Shown: positions 42,301-50,200 of the stretch, piece after piece
Layout: every line of letters starts with the position of its first letter
How positions within the stretch are numbered: position 1 is the stretch's first letter
DNA from: Arthrobacter sp. ov407
GTDB taxonomy: Bacteria > Actinomycetota > Actinomycetes > Actinomycetales > Micrococcaceae
Assembly (NCBI RefSeq): GCF_900102895.1
Contig: NZ_FNGD01000006.1
Location: 59,970-123,969 of the forward strand
Reading direction: 5' to 3'
Length of the DNA stretch: 64,000 nucleotides
Notes under the pieces: generated by a model
Databases searched by the model: none
Seen by the model: the letters and a program-made list of their open reading frames with translations, nothing else
Told to the model about the DNA's origin: nothing
Translations under genes and position numbers: made by a program

Positions 42301-43962
42301 ATGAGATCTTCAACAGGCGTCCGGCCGGCCGCCGTCACGGCCCGCGGCTGGGGCTGGCGGCACGCCGGAAGGCCCCGGCCCGCGCTCAGTGGCCTGGACC
42401 TGGACATCCAGCCGGGGGAGCGCGTGCTCCTGCTGGGCCCCTCCGGCGCCGGCAAATCGACGCTGCTCCACGCCTTGGCCGGCGTGCTGGGCGACGGCGC
42501 GGCCGGCGCCTCGGGGCCAGCCGGCGACGCCGGCGACACGGAAGATACTGACGAGACCGGAAGCCTGCTGATCGACGGTGCCCCGCCACGGGCGCAGCGC
42601 GGCCGCGCCGGGCTTGTGCAGCAGGACCCGGAAACCCAGGTGGTGCTTTCCCGCCTCGGCGACGACGTCGCCTTCGGAGCGGAGAACCTGGCGGTACCGG
42701 CGGCGGAGATCTGGCCGCGCGTGCGCGAGGCGCTCGACGACGTCGGGCTGGGCCGGCTGCCGCTGGACCACCCCACGTCGGCCCTCTCCGGCGGACAAAA
42801 GCAGCGTCTGGCGCTCGCAGGGATCCTCGCGATGCGGCCCGGGCTGCTGCTGCTCGACGAGCCGACCGCCAACCTCGACCCCGCGGGCGTCCTGGAGGTC
42901 CGTGACGCCGTGGGCCGCTGCCTGGACAAGACCGGCGCAACCCTGGTGGTCGTGGAGCACCGGGTGGGGGTCTGGAAAGACCTGGTGGACAGGATCGTGG
43001 TGCTGCAGCCCGGATCCGCCACGGACTCCGCCGTATTGAACTCTGCGGTACTGATCGACGGGCCGCCGGACCGGGTCCTGGCCGAGGCGCGGGACATGCT
43101 CATCGGCGCGGGAGTCTGGGTGCCGGGCTACGTCCCGGCGACCCGGACGCGGCTGCCGGCACGGGACGCAGGGCAGCTCCTGCTCGCGGCCGACGGCCTC
43201 GCGGTGTCCCGCGAGCGGCCGCGGCGGGCCGGGCTGCGCGACGGCTTCCGCACGATCGCGCCGCGTCCGGTCCAGTCCGGGGTTTCGGTCCAGGTCCGCG
43301 CAGGCGAGGCCCTGACCATCACCGGACCGAACGGAGCGGGGAAGTCCGCCCTGGCGCTGACGCTGGCCGGTCTCCTGCGGCCCGTTGCCGGAACGGTCTC
43401 GGCCGCGCCGGCGCTCAGCGGTGGCGCCAGTGGTGGCGCCATAGGACACGGAAGCGGGGACGCCGGAACCGATCCGTACCGGTGGAAGGCCCAGCAGCTG
43501 ATCGCCCGGATAGGCACCGTGTTCCAGGAACCCGAGCACCAGTTCGTCACCGGCAGGGTCCTGGACGAGCTCATGTTCGGCCCCCGCCACCTCGGCTATG
43601 GCGAGGACCGCGTGGACGAGCTGCTGGAGCGGCTGCGGCTGACGGAGCTCGTGGACGCCAACCCCTACACGCTCTCCGGCGGCGAGAAGCGCCGCCTTTC
43701 GGTAGCCACCGTGCTGGCGGCGCACCCGCAGGTGCTGGTCCTGGACGAGCCAACCTTCGGCCAGGATGCCAATACCTGGGCAGAACTCGCGTCGTTCCTG
43801 TCCGAACTCCTCGACGCCGGCACCGCCGTCGTCTCCGTGACGCACGACGCCGAATTCAGCGCCGTCCTCGGCGGCACCGAACTCCGCCTCCGGCCACTGG
43901 AAACGGCTGCCGCGGATGCTCCCGGCCCGGACCTTGAACTGCCGGAGGGGGCCTCACCATGA
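42301..43962 (+). CDS. ykoD: ECF transporter ATPase with two ABC domains (YkoD-type)
   Basis: From ATG 42301 the product has 553 residues. Domain 1: Walker A GPSGAGKST, signature LSGGQKQR, Walker B LLLLDEPTANLD. Domain 2: Walker A GPNGAGKSA, signature LSGGEKRR, Walker B VLVLDEPTFGQD. Both sites look intact. It replaces the EcfA-EcfA' pair and powers uptake of the YkoE ligand. It lies 31 bases after ykoE and overlaps ykoC by 4 bases. Confidence 0.92.
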   Translation: MRSSTGVRPAAVTARGWGWRHAGRPRPALSGLDLDIQPGERVLLLGPSGAGKSTLLHALAGVLGDGAAGASGPAGDAGDTEDTDETGSLLIDGAPPRAQRGRAGLVQQDPETQVVLSRLGDDVAFGAENLAVPAAEIWPRVREALDDVGLGRLPLDHPTSALSGGQKQRLALAGILAMRPGLLLLDEPTANLDPAGVLEVRDAVGRCLDKTGATLVVVEHRVGVWKDLVDRIVVLQPGSATDSAVLNSAVLIDGPPDRVLAEARDMLIGAGVWVPGYVPATRTRLPARDAGQLLLAADGLAVSRERPRRAGLRDGFRTIAPRPVQSGVSVQVRAGEALTITGPNGAGKSALALTLAGLLRPVAGTVSAAPALSGGASGGAIGHGSGDAGTDPYRWKAQQLIARIGTVFQEPEHQFVTGRVLDELMFGPRHLGYGEDRVDELLERLRLTELVDANPYTLSGGEKRRLSVATVLAAHPQVLVLDEPTFGQDANTWAELASFLSELLDAGTAVVSVTHDAEFSAVLGGTELRLRPLETAAADAPGPDLELPEGASP

Positions 43963-44762
43963 GGGACGCACTGAGCCTGCGCGGCAACCATGCGCTGCTG
44001 ACCCGCGCCAACCCGCTCGCCAAGTTCACGGCGGTCACCCTGATCACGCTGGTCCTGGCGCTGTCGATTGACTGGGTCTCGGCGTCGGTGGCGCTGGCCC
44101 TCGAACTGCTGCTCCTGCCGCTGGCCGGCCTGACCCTGGCCTTGCTGTGGCAGCGCGGCTGGCCGCTGATCCTCGCGGCGGCGCTGGGCGGCTGGAGCAC
44201 CGCCATCCTGGCCCCCGACGCCGGCCCCGTCCTGCTCGACGCCGGGATCTGGTCCATCAGCGCCGGCTCCCTGCAGTTGGGGATCGGCTTCATGCTCCGC
44301 GGGCTCGCGATCGCACTGCCTGCGGTGCTGCTGATGAGCTGCACTGACCCCACAGACCTGGCCGACGCCCTGGCCCAGAACGCAAAACTGCCGCACCGGT
44401 TCGTCCTGGGCACCCTGGCCGCTATGCGGCTGGTCGGGATCATGGCCGAGCAATGGCAGACAATTGGCATGGCCCGGCGGGCCCGCGGAGTGGGCTCAAG
44501 CGGCAACCCCTATCAGCGGTTCCGCGCCACACTGGGCCAGAGTTTCGGCCTGCTGGTGCAGGCGATCCGGAGCGCGTCGCGGCTTGCGGTGACCATGGAG
44601 GCCCGCGGGTTCGGCGGCGCGGCGCGGACCTGGGCCCGGCCGTCCACGTTCAGCGGAATCGACGCCTGGGTGCTGCTGGGCGGACTCGGCATCGCGGCAG
44701 CCGCCGTCGCCGCGGCCCTCGGCGCGGGCACCTGGAACCTCGTCTTCCTCACGCGCCAGTAG
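43959..44762 (+). CDS. ykoC: ECF transporter transmembrane component (EcfT/YkoC)
   Basis: The product has 267 residues with 5-6 membrane segments. NPLAKFTAVTLITLVLALSI opens the CbiQ/EcfT domain. MARRARGVG and TMEARGFGG carry the two A-R-G motifs of the coupling helices that contact the ATPase. It completes the three-gene thiamine-precursor ECF system. Confidence 0.92.
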   Translation: MRDALSLRGNHALLTRANPLAKFTAVTLITLVLALSIDWVSASVALALELLLLPLAGLTLALLWQRGWPLILAAALGGWSTAILAPDAGPVLLDAGIWSISAGSLQLGIGFMLRGLAIALPAVLLMSCTDPTDLADALAQNAKLPHRFVLGTLAAMRLVGIMAEQWQTIGMARRARGVGSSGNPYQRFRATLGQSFGLLVQAIRSASRLAVTMEARGFGGAARTWARPSTFSGIDAWVLLGGLGIAAAAVAAALGAGTWNLVFLTRQ

Positions 44763-44826
44763 ACGGCGCCCCAGCGCGCCGCTGGCCGGTATTTATCGCA
44801 TGGTGCGGGTATCCCTGTGAGATTAA

Positions 44827-44848
44827 CGGCATTCCGGCCGGAATGCCG
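44827..44848. promoter_or_regulatory. Perfect 22-bp palindrome upstream of the XRE-MurA fusion
   Basis: CGGCATTCCGG is followed directly by its reverse complement, with no mismatch. Outer ATTAAC (44822-44827) and GTTAAT (44852-44857) arms extend the symmetry with a few unpaired G. It ends 34 bases before ATG 44883, with A/T-rich -10-like sequences (TAATAA at 44854, TATTTT at 44871) between. The position fits an operator for the XRE domain of the downstream protein. A terminator for ykoC is the alternative, but no T-run follows. Confidence 0.6.
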
Positions 44849-44882
44849 GGGGTTAATAAATCATCCGTGATATTTTCGGGAC

Positions 44883-46406
44883 ATGACTCAACCGACTGCT
44901 GAACACGTAGGCCTCCTGCTCCGCGAAGCCCGCGGGGGGAAGGGTTGGACCCAGGGGCAACTCGCCGCCGAGCTTGGCACCAGCCAGAGCGCCATCGCCC
45001 GGATGGAACAGGGCAAGCAGAACCTGAGCCTGAAGATGATCCAGCGCCTCGAGACGATCGTCGGGCACAGCATCGTCAAGGTAGGCCGGCCCCAGATGAC
45101 CCACCTCCGTGTCGAAGGCGGACGCACGCTCGCCGGCGCGGTGGACGTCAACAGCAGCAAGAATGCCGGCGTCGCGCTGTTGTGCGCCAGCCTCATCAAC
45201 CGCGGCACCACCATCCTGCGCCGGCTGGCCAGGATCGAGGAAGTCAACCGAATCGTGGAGGTGCTGACCAGCATCGGCGTCGAGTGCACCTGGCTCAACG
45301 CGAACGACCTCCAGATCCGCCGCCCCGCGGTTCTGGACCTGGCGTCCATGGATGTGGAGGCGGCCCGCCGCACCCGCAGCGTGATCATGCTACTGGGACC
45401 GCTGCTGGACGAGGCGGAAACCTACCGGCTGCCCTACGCCGGCGGCTGCGACCTCGGCACCCGCACGGTGCAGCCGCACATGCAGGCACTGCACCAGTTC
45501 GGCCTGAGTGTGGAGGCGAAATCCGGGTTCTACGCGGTGCAGGCGCCGCCGTCGGACGGTCATGACCGCTCCTTCGTTCTGAGCGAACGCGGCGACACCG
45601 TCACCGAGAACGCCATCATGGCCGCAGCCCACCGCCGTGGCACCACCATCATCCGCAACGCCAGCCCCAACTACATGGTGCAGGATCTCTGCTTCTACCT
45701 GCAGATGCTCGGCGTGGAAATCGCTGGGGTTGGCACCACCACGCTGAAGATCACCGGCCGCCCGTCGATCGACGCCGACGTCGAATACTTCCCGTCCGAG
45801 GACCCGATCGAGGCGATGAGCCTCATCACCGCCGGCATCGTGACGAACTCGGAAGTCACCATCCGCCGCGTCCCGATCGAGTTCATGGAAATCGAACTCG
45901 CGACGCTCGAGCAGATGGGCCAGCGGCTTGAGGTCTCCGGGGAATACTTTGCCCGCAACGGCCGCACCCGCCTGGTGGACGTCACCACCAAGCCTTCGGA
46001 GCTGCGGGCGCCGGAGGACAAGATCCACCCCATGCCCTTCCCCGGCCTGAACATCGACAACCTGCCCTTCTTCGCGGTGATCGCCGCCAACGCTCACGGC
46101 CAGACCATGATCCATGACTGGGTCTACGAGAACCGGGCCATCTACCTGACCGAGCTCAACAAACTGGGCGCCCAGGTGCAGCTGCTCGATCCCCACCGTA
46201 TTTACGTCAACGGGCCCACCAAGTGGCGTGCCGCCGAGGTGGGCTGCCCGCCGGCCCTCCGTCCCGCCGCCTGCCTGCTGCTGGCCATGCTGGCGGCCCG
46301 TGGCGTCTCGGAGCTGCGGAACATCTATGTCATTGAGCGCGGCTATGAGGATCTGGCCGAAAGGCTCAACACCATCGGCGCGAAGATCGAGTATTTCCAA
46401 GACTAA
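44883..46406 (+). CDS. UDP-GlcNAc 1-carboxyvinyltransferase (MurA) fused to an N-terminal XRE helix-turn-helix
   Basis: The product has 507 residues. Residues ~8-65 are an XRE/Cro HTH (LLREARGGKGWTQGQLAAEL, GTSQSAIARMEQGKQNLS). Residues ~73-507 are a full MurA. Lys-Asn of the UDP-GlcNAc site is in NSSKNAGVALL, the fosfomycin-target Cys is in AGGCDLGTRTVQPH, the catalytic-base Asp region is PFPGLNIDNLP, and MIHDWVYENR and ALRPAACLLL (Arg) are present. It therefore looks catalytically competent for the first committed step of peptidoglycan synthesis. A DNA-binding domain on MurA suggests feedback control of wall synthesis, or a paralogue used mainly as regulator. It is monocistronic. Confidence 0.9.
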   Translation: MTQPTAEHVGLLLREARGGKGWTQGQLAAELGTSQSAIARMEQGKQNLSLKMIQRLETIVGHSIVKVGRPQMTHLRVEGGRTLAGAVDVNSSKNAGVALLCASLINRGTTILRRLARIEEVNRIVEVLTSIGVECTWLNANDLQIRRPAVLDLASMDVEAARRTRSVIMLLGPLLDEAETYRLPYAGGCDLGTRTVQPHMQALHQFGLSVEAKSGFYAVQAPPSDGHDRSFVLSERGDTVTENAIMAAAHRRGTTIIRNASPNYMVQDLCFYLQMLGVEIAGVGTTTLKITGRPSIDADVEYFPSEDPIEAMSLITAGIVTNSEVTIRRVPIEFMEIELATLEQMGQRLEVSGEYFARNGRTRLVDVTTKPSELRAPEDKIHPMPFPGLNIDNLPFFAVIAANAHGQTMIHDWVYENRAIYLTELNKLGAQVQLLDPHRIYVNGPTKWRAAEVGCPPALRPAACLLLAMLAARGVSELRNIYVIERGYEDLAERLNTIGAKIEYFQD

Positions 46407-46413
46407 TCCCAAG

Positions 46414-46475
46414 CAACGCGGGGCAGACCGCGCCCACCCGAAGGGGTGACGTGGGCGCGGAGTGACCCCGCGTTG
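46414..46475. terminator. Two-tier inverted repeat, probable bidirectional terminator
   Basis: The outer stem CAACGCGGGG (46414-46423) pairs with 46466-46475 and the inner stem CCGCGCCCAC (46428-46437) pairs with 46451-46460, both perfect. It starts 8 bases after the MurA stop. The nested structure is more elaborate than a simple terminator and could be a dispersed repeat element. Confidence 0.55.
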
Positions 46476-46516
46476 GTGTAGGGGCGTTTCTGCGGATCCT
46501 GACGCACAATAGATTC

Positions 46517-47704
46517 ATGCGCACGTTCGGCGTGGAGGAAGAACTGCTGATAGTGGACCCCGAATCGGGGATGCTGCTTGCCCTAGCCGACCTGATGCTG
46601 CCCAGCCTGGTTCCGCCGAAGCAGCAGGACGCCACCAGGGTTCCCGCGGCAGGGAAACCGGTCCACGAGGGCGCCGACTTCAGCTACGAGCTCAAGCTCG
46701 AACAGATCGAGACCCAGACGCATCCGTGCCTTGAGTACACGGAACTGCTCCGGCAGCTCAGGCATGGCCGGGGCCGCGCGGACCAGGCCGCCCGGGCCCA
46801 CGGCGGCCGCGTCGCAGCCCTGGCCACGTCGCCCCAAGGCTCCGCCACACACCTGACGCCGAATCCGCGCTATATGACCATGCAGCAACGCTTCGGGCTC
46901 ACCGTCCGGAACCAACTGACCTGCGGCCTCCACGTCCACACCTTTGTGGAGTCCCCGGAGGAGGGCGTGGCCGTGATGGACCGGATCCGCGACAAGCTTG
47001 CCGTGCTGATAGCCCTCAGCGCGAATTCCCCGTACTGGAACGGGGCCGAGACCGGATTCGAAAGCTACCGCACCCAGGCGTGGAACCGCTGGCCGGGGTC
47101 AGGTCCCACGATGATCTTCGGGAGCCTGCCAATCTACCGCCGGGTGGTGACCCGACTGGTGGAAAGCAGCGTCCTGATGGATGAGGGGATGGTCTATTTC
47201 GACGCGCGGCTGAGCCGGCTGCATCCCACCGTGGAGATCCGGGTCGCCGATGTCTGCCTGCGGGCCGAGGATTCTGCCCTGATTGCCGTGCTGGTGCGCG
47301 CCCTCGTGGAGTCGGCGGCGCGGGAGTGGAACGACGGCGTCGACCCCGCCCCGGTGCCCACGCTGCTGCTGCGGATGGCCGCCTGGCAGGCCAGCAACTG
47401 CGGGCTGCGCGGGGAGCTCCTGGACTTTGGAACCTTTACCCCTGCCCCGGCCGCGGACGTGGTCAGGGCGCTGGTGGGTTTCGTGGCCCCGGTGCTTGAG
47501 GAGCAGGGCGAGCTGGAGCTGGTGCGCGAGGGCGTCGAACGGATCCTGGCCGAGGGCACTGGTTCGCAACTGCAGCGCGGGCCGTTCCGGGCGGGCGGGC
47601 TGCCCGCCGTCGTCGAACGGGCCGTCGAACTGACGACTCATGGGTCCGTCACCGAGGGACGGGCCGACGACGGTTCGCCCCTGGGCAGGGTGCGCGGGGC
47701 CTGA
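46517..47704 (+). CDS. Carboxylate-amine ligase, YbdK / glutamate-cysteine ligase type 2 family
   Basis: The product has 395 residues (E. coli YbdK has 372). The start [53 protein letters not shown] and [20 protein letters not shown] are family landmarks with the acidic and His residues that hold Mg-ATP. The family has weak glutamate-cysteine ligase activity. In actinobacteria, which use mycothiol, the physiological substrate is uncertain. It converges on metZ with 28 bases between. Confidence 0.88.
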   Translation: MRTFGVEEELLIVDPESGMLLALADLMLPSLVPPKQQDATRVPAAGKPVHEGADFSYELKLEQIETQTHPCLEYTELLRQLRHGRGRADQAARAHGGRVAALATSPQGSATHLTPNPRYMTMQQRFGLTVRNQLTCGLHVHTFVESPEEGVAVMDRIRDKLAVLIALSANSPYWNGAETGFESYRTQAWNRWPGSGPTMIFGSLPIYRRVVTRLVESSVLMDEGMVYFDARLSRLHPTVEIRVADVCLRAEDSALIAVLVRALVESAAREWNDGVDPAPVPTLLLRMAAWQASNCGLRGELLDFGTFTPAPAADVVRALVGFVAPVLEEQGELELVREGVERILAEGTGSQLQRGPFRAGGLPAVVERAVELTTHGSVTEGRADDGSPLGRVRGA

Positions 47705-47732
47705 CTGGGAGCCGGCAGCCCCAGCTTGGGCG

Positions 47733-48941
47733 CTAGACCTGCTTGAGCGCTTGGCCGAGGTCGCGGATCAGGTCCTCGACGTCCTCCAGGCCCACCGAAA
47801 GCCGGACCACGCCGTCGCTGAGCCCGATCGCCGCGCGGCCTTCCGGGCCCATCGCGCGGTGCGTGGTGGTGGCCGGGTGCGTGATGAGCGTCTTGGCATC
47901 GCCAAGGTTGTTGGAGATGTCGATGATTCGCAGCGCGTCCAGGAGCGCGAAGGCGGCCTGCTTCGCAGTGCGTCCCGGCGAGGGCGAAAGCTCCAGCGTG
48001 AGTACAGTCCCGCCGGCCTTCATCTGCTTTGCCGCGAGTGGGTACTGCGGGTGGGACGGCAGCAGCGGGTACAAAACCGTGCTGACCGCGGGCTGCGCCT
48101 CGAGCCATTCGGCCAGCCGCAGGGCGGAGGCCGAGGAATGGTTGACGCGCAGGGCCATGGTCTCCAGGCCCTTGGTGAGCACCCACGCGTTGAACGCCGA
48201 GAGCGCCGGGCCGGTGTGGCGCATGAGTTGCTTGACGGGCCCGTCAATGAATTCCTTGGTGCCCAGGATGGCCCCGCCCAGGACCCGGCCCTGGCCGTCG
48301 ATGTGCTTGGTGCCGGAGTAGACGATCACGTCGGCGCCGAGGTCTCCGCAGCGCTGCAGCAGCGGGGTGGCAAAGACGTTGTCGACCACCACCGTGGCGC
48401 CGGCCGCATGCGCCAGTTCGCTCACGGCGGCGATGTCCACGATTTCCTGCATGGGGTTCGACGGCGACTCGAAGAAGACCGCCGTCGTGGGTTCCGAGAG
48501 CGCAGACCGCCACTGCTCCAGATCCGGGCCGTCCACGAAGACCGTCTCGACACCCCAGCGCGGCAGGATCTCGTTGAGGATCACAAAGCACGAGCCGAAC
48601 AGCGAGCGGGCCGCGACCACGCGGTCGCCGGCAGCCAACAGCGCGCCAAGGGCGGTGAAGACGGCGGACATGCCGGACGCCGTCGCAAAACACGCCTCGG
48701 TTCCCTCGAGCAGCCGGAGCCGCTCCTGGAAGGTCGCGACGGAGGGGTTGCCGTAGCGGGAGTAGACGAAGCGCTCGTCCTCCCCGGTGAAGGCGCGCTC
48801 TGCGGCGGCCGCGGACTCGTAGACGAATCCTGAGTTGAGGAAGATCGGCTCGGTGGTTTCCTGGAAGCCCGTGCGGTCCAGTCCGCCACGGACGGCCTGG
48901 GTGTCCGGGCTCCAGCCGGCGGCGTCGGGATTGAAAGTCAC
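47733..48941 (-). CDS. metZ: O-succinylhomoserine sulfhydrylase (Cys/Met metabolism PLP enzyme)
   Basis: The product has 402 residues from GTG 48941. FATASGMSAVFTALGALLAA, FFESPSNPMQ, VVVDNVFATPLLQ and the PLP-binding Lys in VYSGTKHIDGQGR are all present. The GTKHIDGQGR form of the Lys motif and the SLFGS segment favour MetZ over cystathionine gamma-synthase. It makes homocysteine from O-succinyl- (or O-acetyl-) homoserine and sulfide. It directly follows the rhodanese gene in an operon headed by a SAM riboswitch, which fits methionine feedback. Confidence 0.9.
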   Translation of the reverse strand: MTFNPDAAGWSPDTQAVRGGLDRTGFQETTEPIFLNSGFVYESAAAAERAFTGEDERFVYSRYGNPSVATFQERLRLLEGTEACFATASGMSAVFTALGALLAAGDRVVAARSLFGSCFVILNEILPRWGVETVFVDGPDLEQWRSALSEPTTAVFFESPSNPMQEIVDIAAVSELAHAAGATVVVDNVFATPLLQRCGDLGADVIVYSGTKHIDGQGRVLGGAILGTKEFIDGPVKQLMRHTGPALSAFNAWVLTKGLETMALRVNHSSASALRLAEWLEAQPAVSTVLYPLLPSHPQYPLAAKQMKAGGTVLTLELSPSPGRTAKQAAFALLDALRIIDISNNLGDAKTLITHPATTTHRAMGPEGRAAIGLSDGVVRLSVGLEDVEDLIRDLGQALKQV

Positions 48942-49361
48942 TTAGATCTTTCCGAGGTTGGTGGGCAGGCCGCGGTTCTTCCAGCCGTTGACGGTGCGTC
49001 CGCCAAAGCGGTCGGTCTCGCCTTCGAAGCCCTCAAGAACGTTGTACGAGGTGTAGCCGGCCTGCGTCGCGGCGGTCGCGGCGGCGATCGACCGGGCACC
49101 GGAGCGGCAAAGGAACACCAGTTCGACGGCTGTGTCCTCCGGGGCCTGCCGCGTTAGCTGTTCCACGAAGTGCGGGTTCGGCGCGCCGCCGGCGAGGTTC
49201 CATTGGATGAAGAGCGGATCGTTTCGCCGTTCGCCCGCGGACGTCGTGTCCGGGATGCCGATGTGGGCCCATTCGCCCTCGGTGCGGACATCCACCAGAA
49301 TGGCTCCCGCCTCCAGCTTGGCCCACGCCTCATTGGGGCTGAGGTCTCCGGCGTAGCTCAT
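48942..49361 (-). CDS. Rhodanese-like domain protein
   Basis: The product has 139 residues, one rhodanese domain. ILVDVRTEGEWAHIGIPDT opens the fold and FLCRSGARSIAAA holds the active-site Cys loop (CRSGARS), so sulfur transfer is possible. It overlaps the DUF1737 gene by 4 bases and abuts metZ. This linkage suggests that it supplies or handles sulfane sulfur for homocysteine formation (inference). Confidence 0.88.
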   Translation of the reverse strand: MSYAGDLSPNEAWAKLEAGAILVDVRTEGEWAHIGIPDTTSAGERRNDPLFIQWNLAGGAPNPHFVEQLTRQAPEDTAVELVFLCRSGARSIAAATAATQAGYTSYNVLEGFEGETDRFGGRTVNGWKNRGLPTNLGKI

Positions 49362-49702
49362 GCGTGGCCCTCGAATGCCCCGTCAGCGCCAAACTCGTCG
49401 GCGTCGAGCTCATCAACGGCATTGGCCACGGCGGCGTCCGCGCTCGCAATCGCGGCCGGCAGGACCAGCGCCTGCGCCACGATCACGGTGCTGCCGTTGA
49501 AGCTGGCGGCGGGGCTTCCGTGCAGGACATAGCCTTCGGCCAGGGCGGCGGACACGCGCTCACAAAAGGCGCGGTCATCCGCGCCTGTGAACAGGCGGTA
49601 GGCCAGCTTTTCCTCGCCGACGGGTGGTGTACTGGTCGCCGCACTGAGGGGTGCTGTGGTGCTGAGTTTTTCGGGTATCGCGGGTGTTGACGTGTGGGGC
49701 AC
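49358..49702 (-). CDS. DUF1737-containing small protein, first gene of the metZ operon
   Basis: The product has 114 residues from GTG 49702, with AGAGGAG 7 bases upstream. After a ~30-residue Thr/Pro/Ser-rich N-terminus, LAYRLFTGADDRAFCERVSA with AEGYVLHGSPAASFNG matches the DUF1737 pattern (function unknown). The C-terminus is acidic and Ala-rich. It is translated from the riboswitch-controlled messenger and coupled to the rhodanese gene. Confidence 0.78.
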   Translation of the reverse strand: MPHTSTPAIPEKLSTTAPLSAATSTPPVGEEKLAYRLFTGADDRAFCERVSAALAEGYVLHGSPAASFNGSTVIVAQALVLPAAIASADAAVANAVDELDADEFGADGAFEGHA

Positions 49703-49747
49703 GACGGATCTCCTCTTTCACGCTTGCAGCTCGAATTTTCGATTGCC

Positions 49748-49830
49748 GAGTATTCACCTGAGGCACCCCGCCGCGAAAAGGGAGGGTTGCCGACCGGCCA
49801 GTCAGGGCTTGGCACCGGTTCTCATTACTC
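49748..49830 (-). promoter_or_regulatory. SAM-IV-type riboswitch upstream of the metZ operon
   Basis: On the minus strand the order is GAGTA (P1 5' arm), GGTGCCAAGCCCTGAC, GGCCGGTCGGCAACCCTCC, CGGGGTGCC, GGTGAA, then TACTC (P1 3' arm, at 49748-49752). These are the conserved blocks of the actinobacterial SAM-IV (SAM-I/IV-like) aptamer. It ends about 45 bases before the first start codon and should lower expression of DUF1737-rhodanese-metZ when S-adenosylmethionine is high. No clear terminator follows, so control of translation is more likely. Confidence 0.85.
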
Positions 49831-49857
49831 CCCAAAAACGTAACACCTACGACGCCG

Positions 49858-49918
49858 GCCCGCACCGCCGCCGTCGTCATGTTCCGTAACGGGGCCACGC
49901 GCAGCGGCCGGTGCGGGC
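49858..49918. other. Intergenic hairpin upstream of the SAM riboswitch
   Basis: GCCCGCACCG (49858-49867) is complementary to 49909-49918 around a 41-base loop. It lies in the 498-base gap between 49703 and 50200, which otherwise holds the SAM riboswitch (49748-49830) and the 16-bp repeats (50051-50114). The region 49919-50050 shows nothing recognisable. Confidence 0.35.
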
Positions 49919-50050
49919 TGGTGGATCTTAAGTGGGCATCTCAGACAAGTAGTAGCGGGCTCCACTTTCAGGTACTGCCCACTCGTGTGTGCGCGGGCGT
50001 TTCGCCGTCTACTGGGGGAGAGGTCCTACGTCTCGGCCGGAGTTGCAGCT

Positions 50051-50114
50051 GATTCAAGCAGTCCCTGATTAGAGCAGTTTGTGAATCGAGCAGTCCGTAG
50101 ATCGAGTCGCCTGT
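50051..50114. repeat. Four imperfect 16-bp tandem repeats
   Basis: Consecutive units GATTCAAGCAGTCCCT, GATTAGAGCAGTTTGT, GAATCGAGCAGTCCGT and a diverged AGATCGAGTCGCCTGT lie head to tail. GTGAATCGA recurs once more near 50132. They sit about 90-150 bases before the ATP-grasp gene and could be iterated binding sites. Function unknown. Confidence 0.65.
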
Positions 50115-50200
50115 CCATCAACAAGTTATCTGTGAATCGATGGCCGGAACCGTCGGAGCCGCAGCCGCGGCCCGGCCGGTGACGGCGGAATGGAGCAATT

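Noticed and set aside
50051-50114. 16-bp repeats considered as a replication or plasmid iteron region
   Set aside because: Only four diverged copies, no rep or parA gene and no A/T-rich unwinding element nearby.
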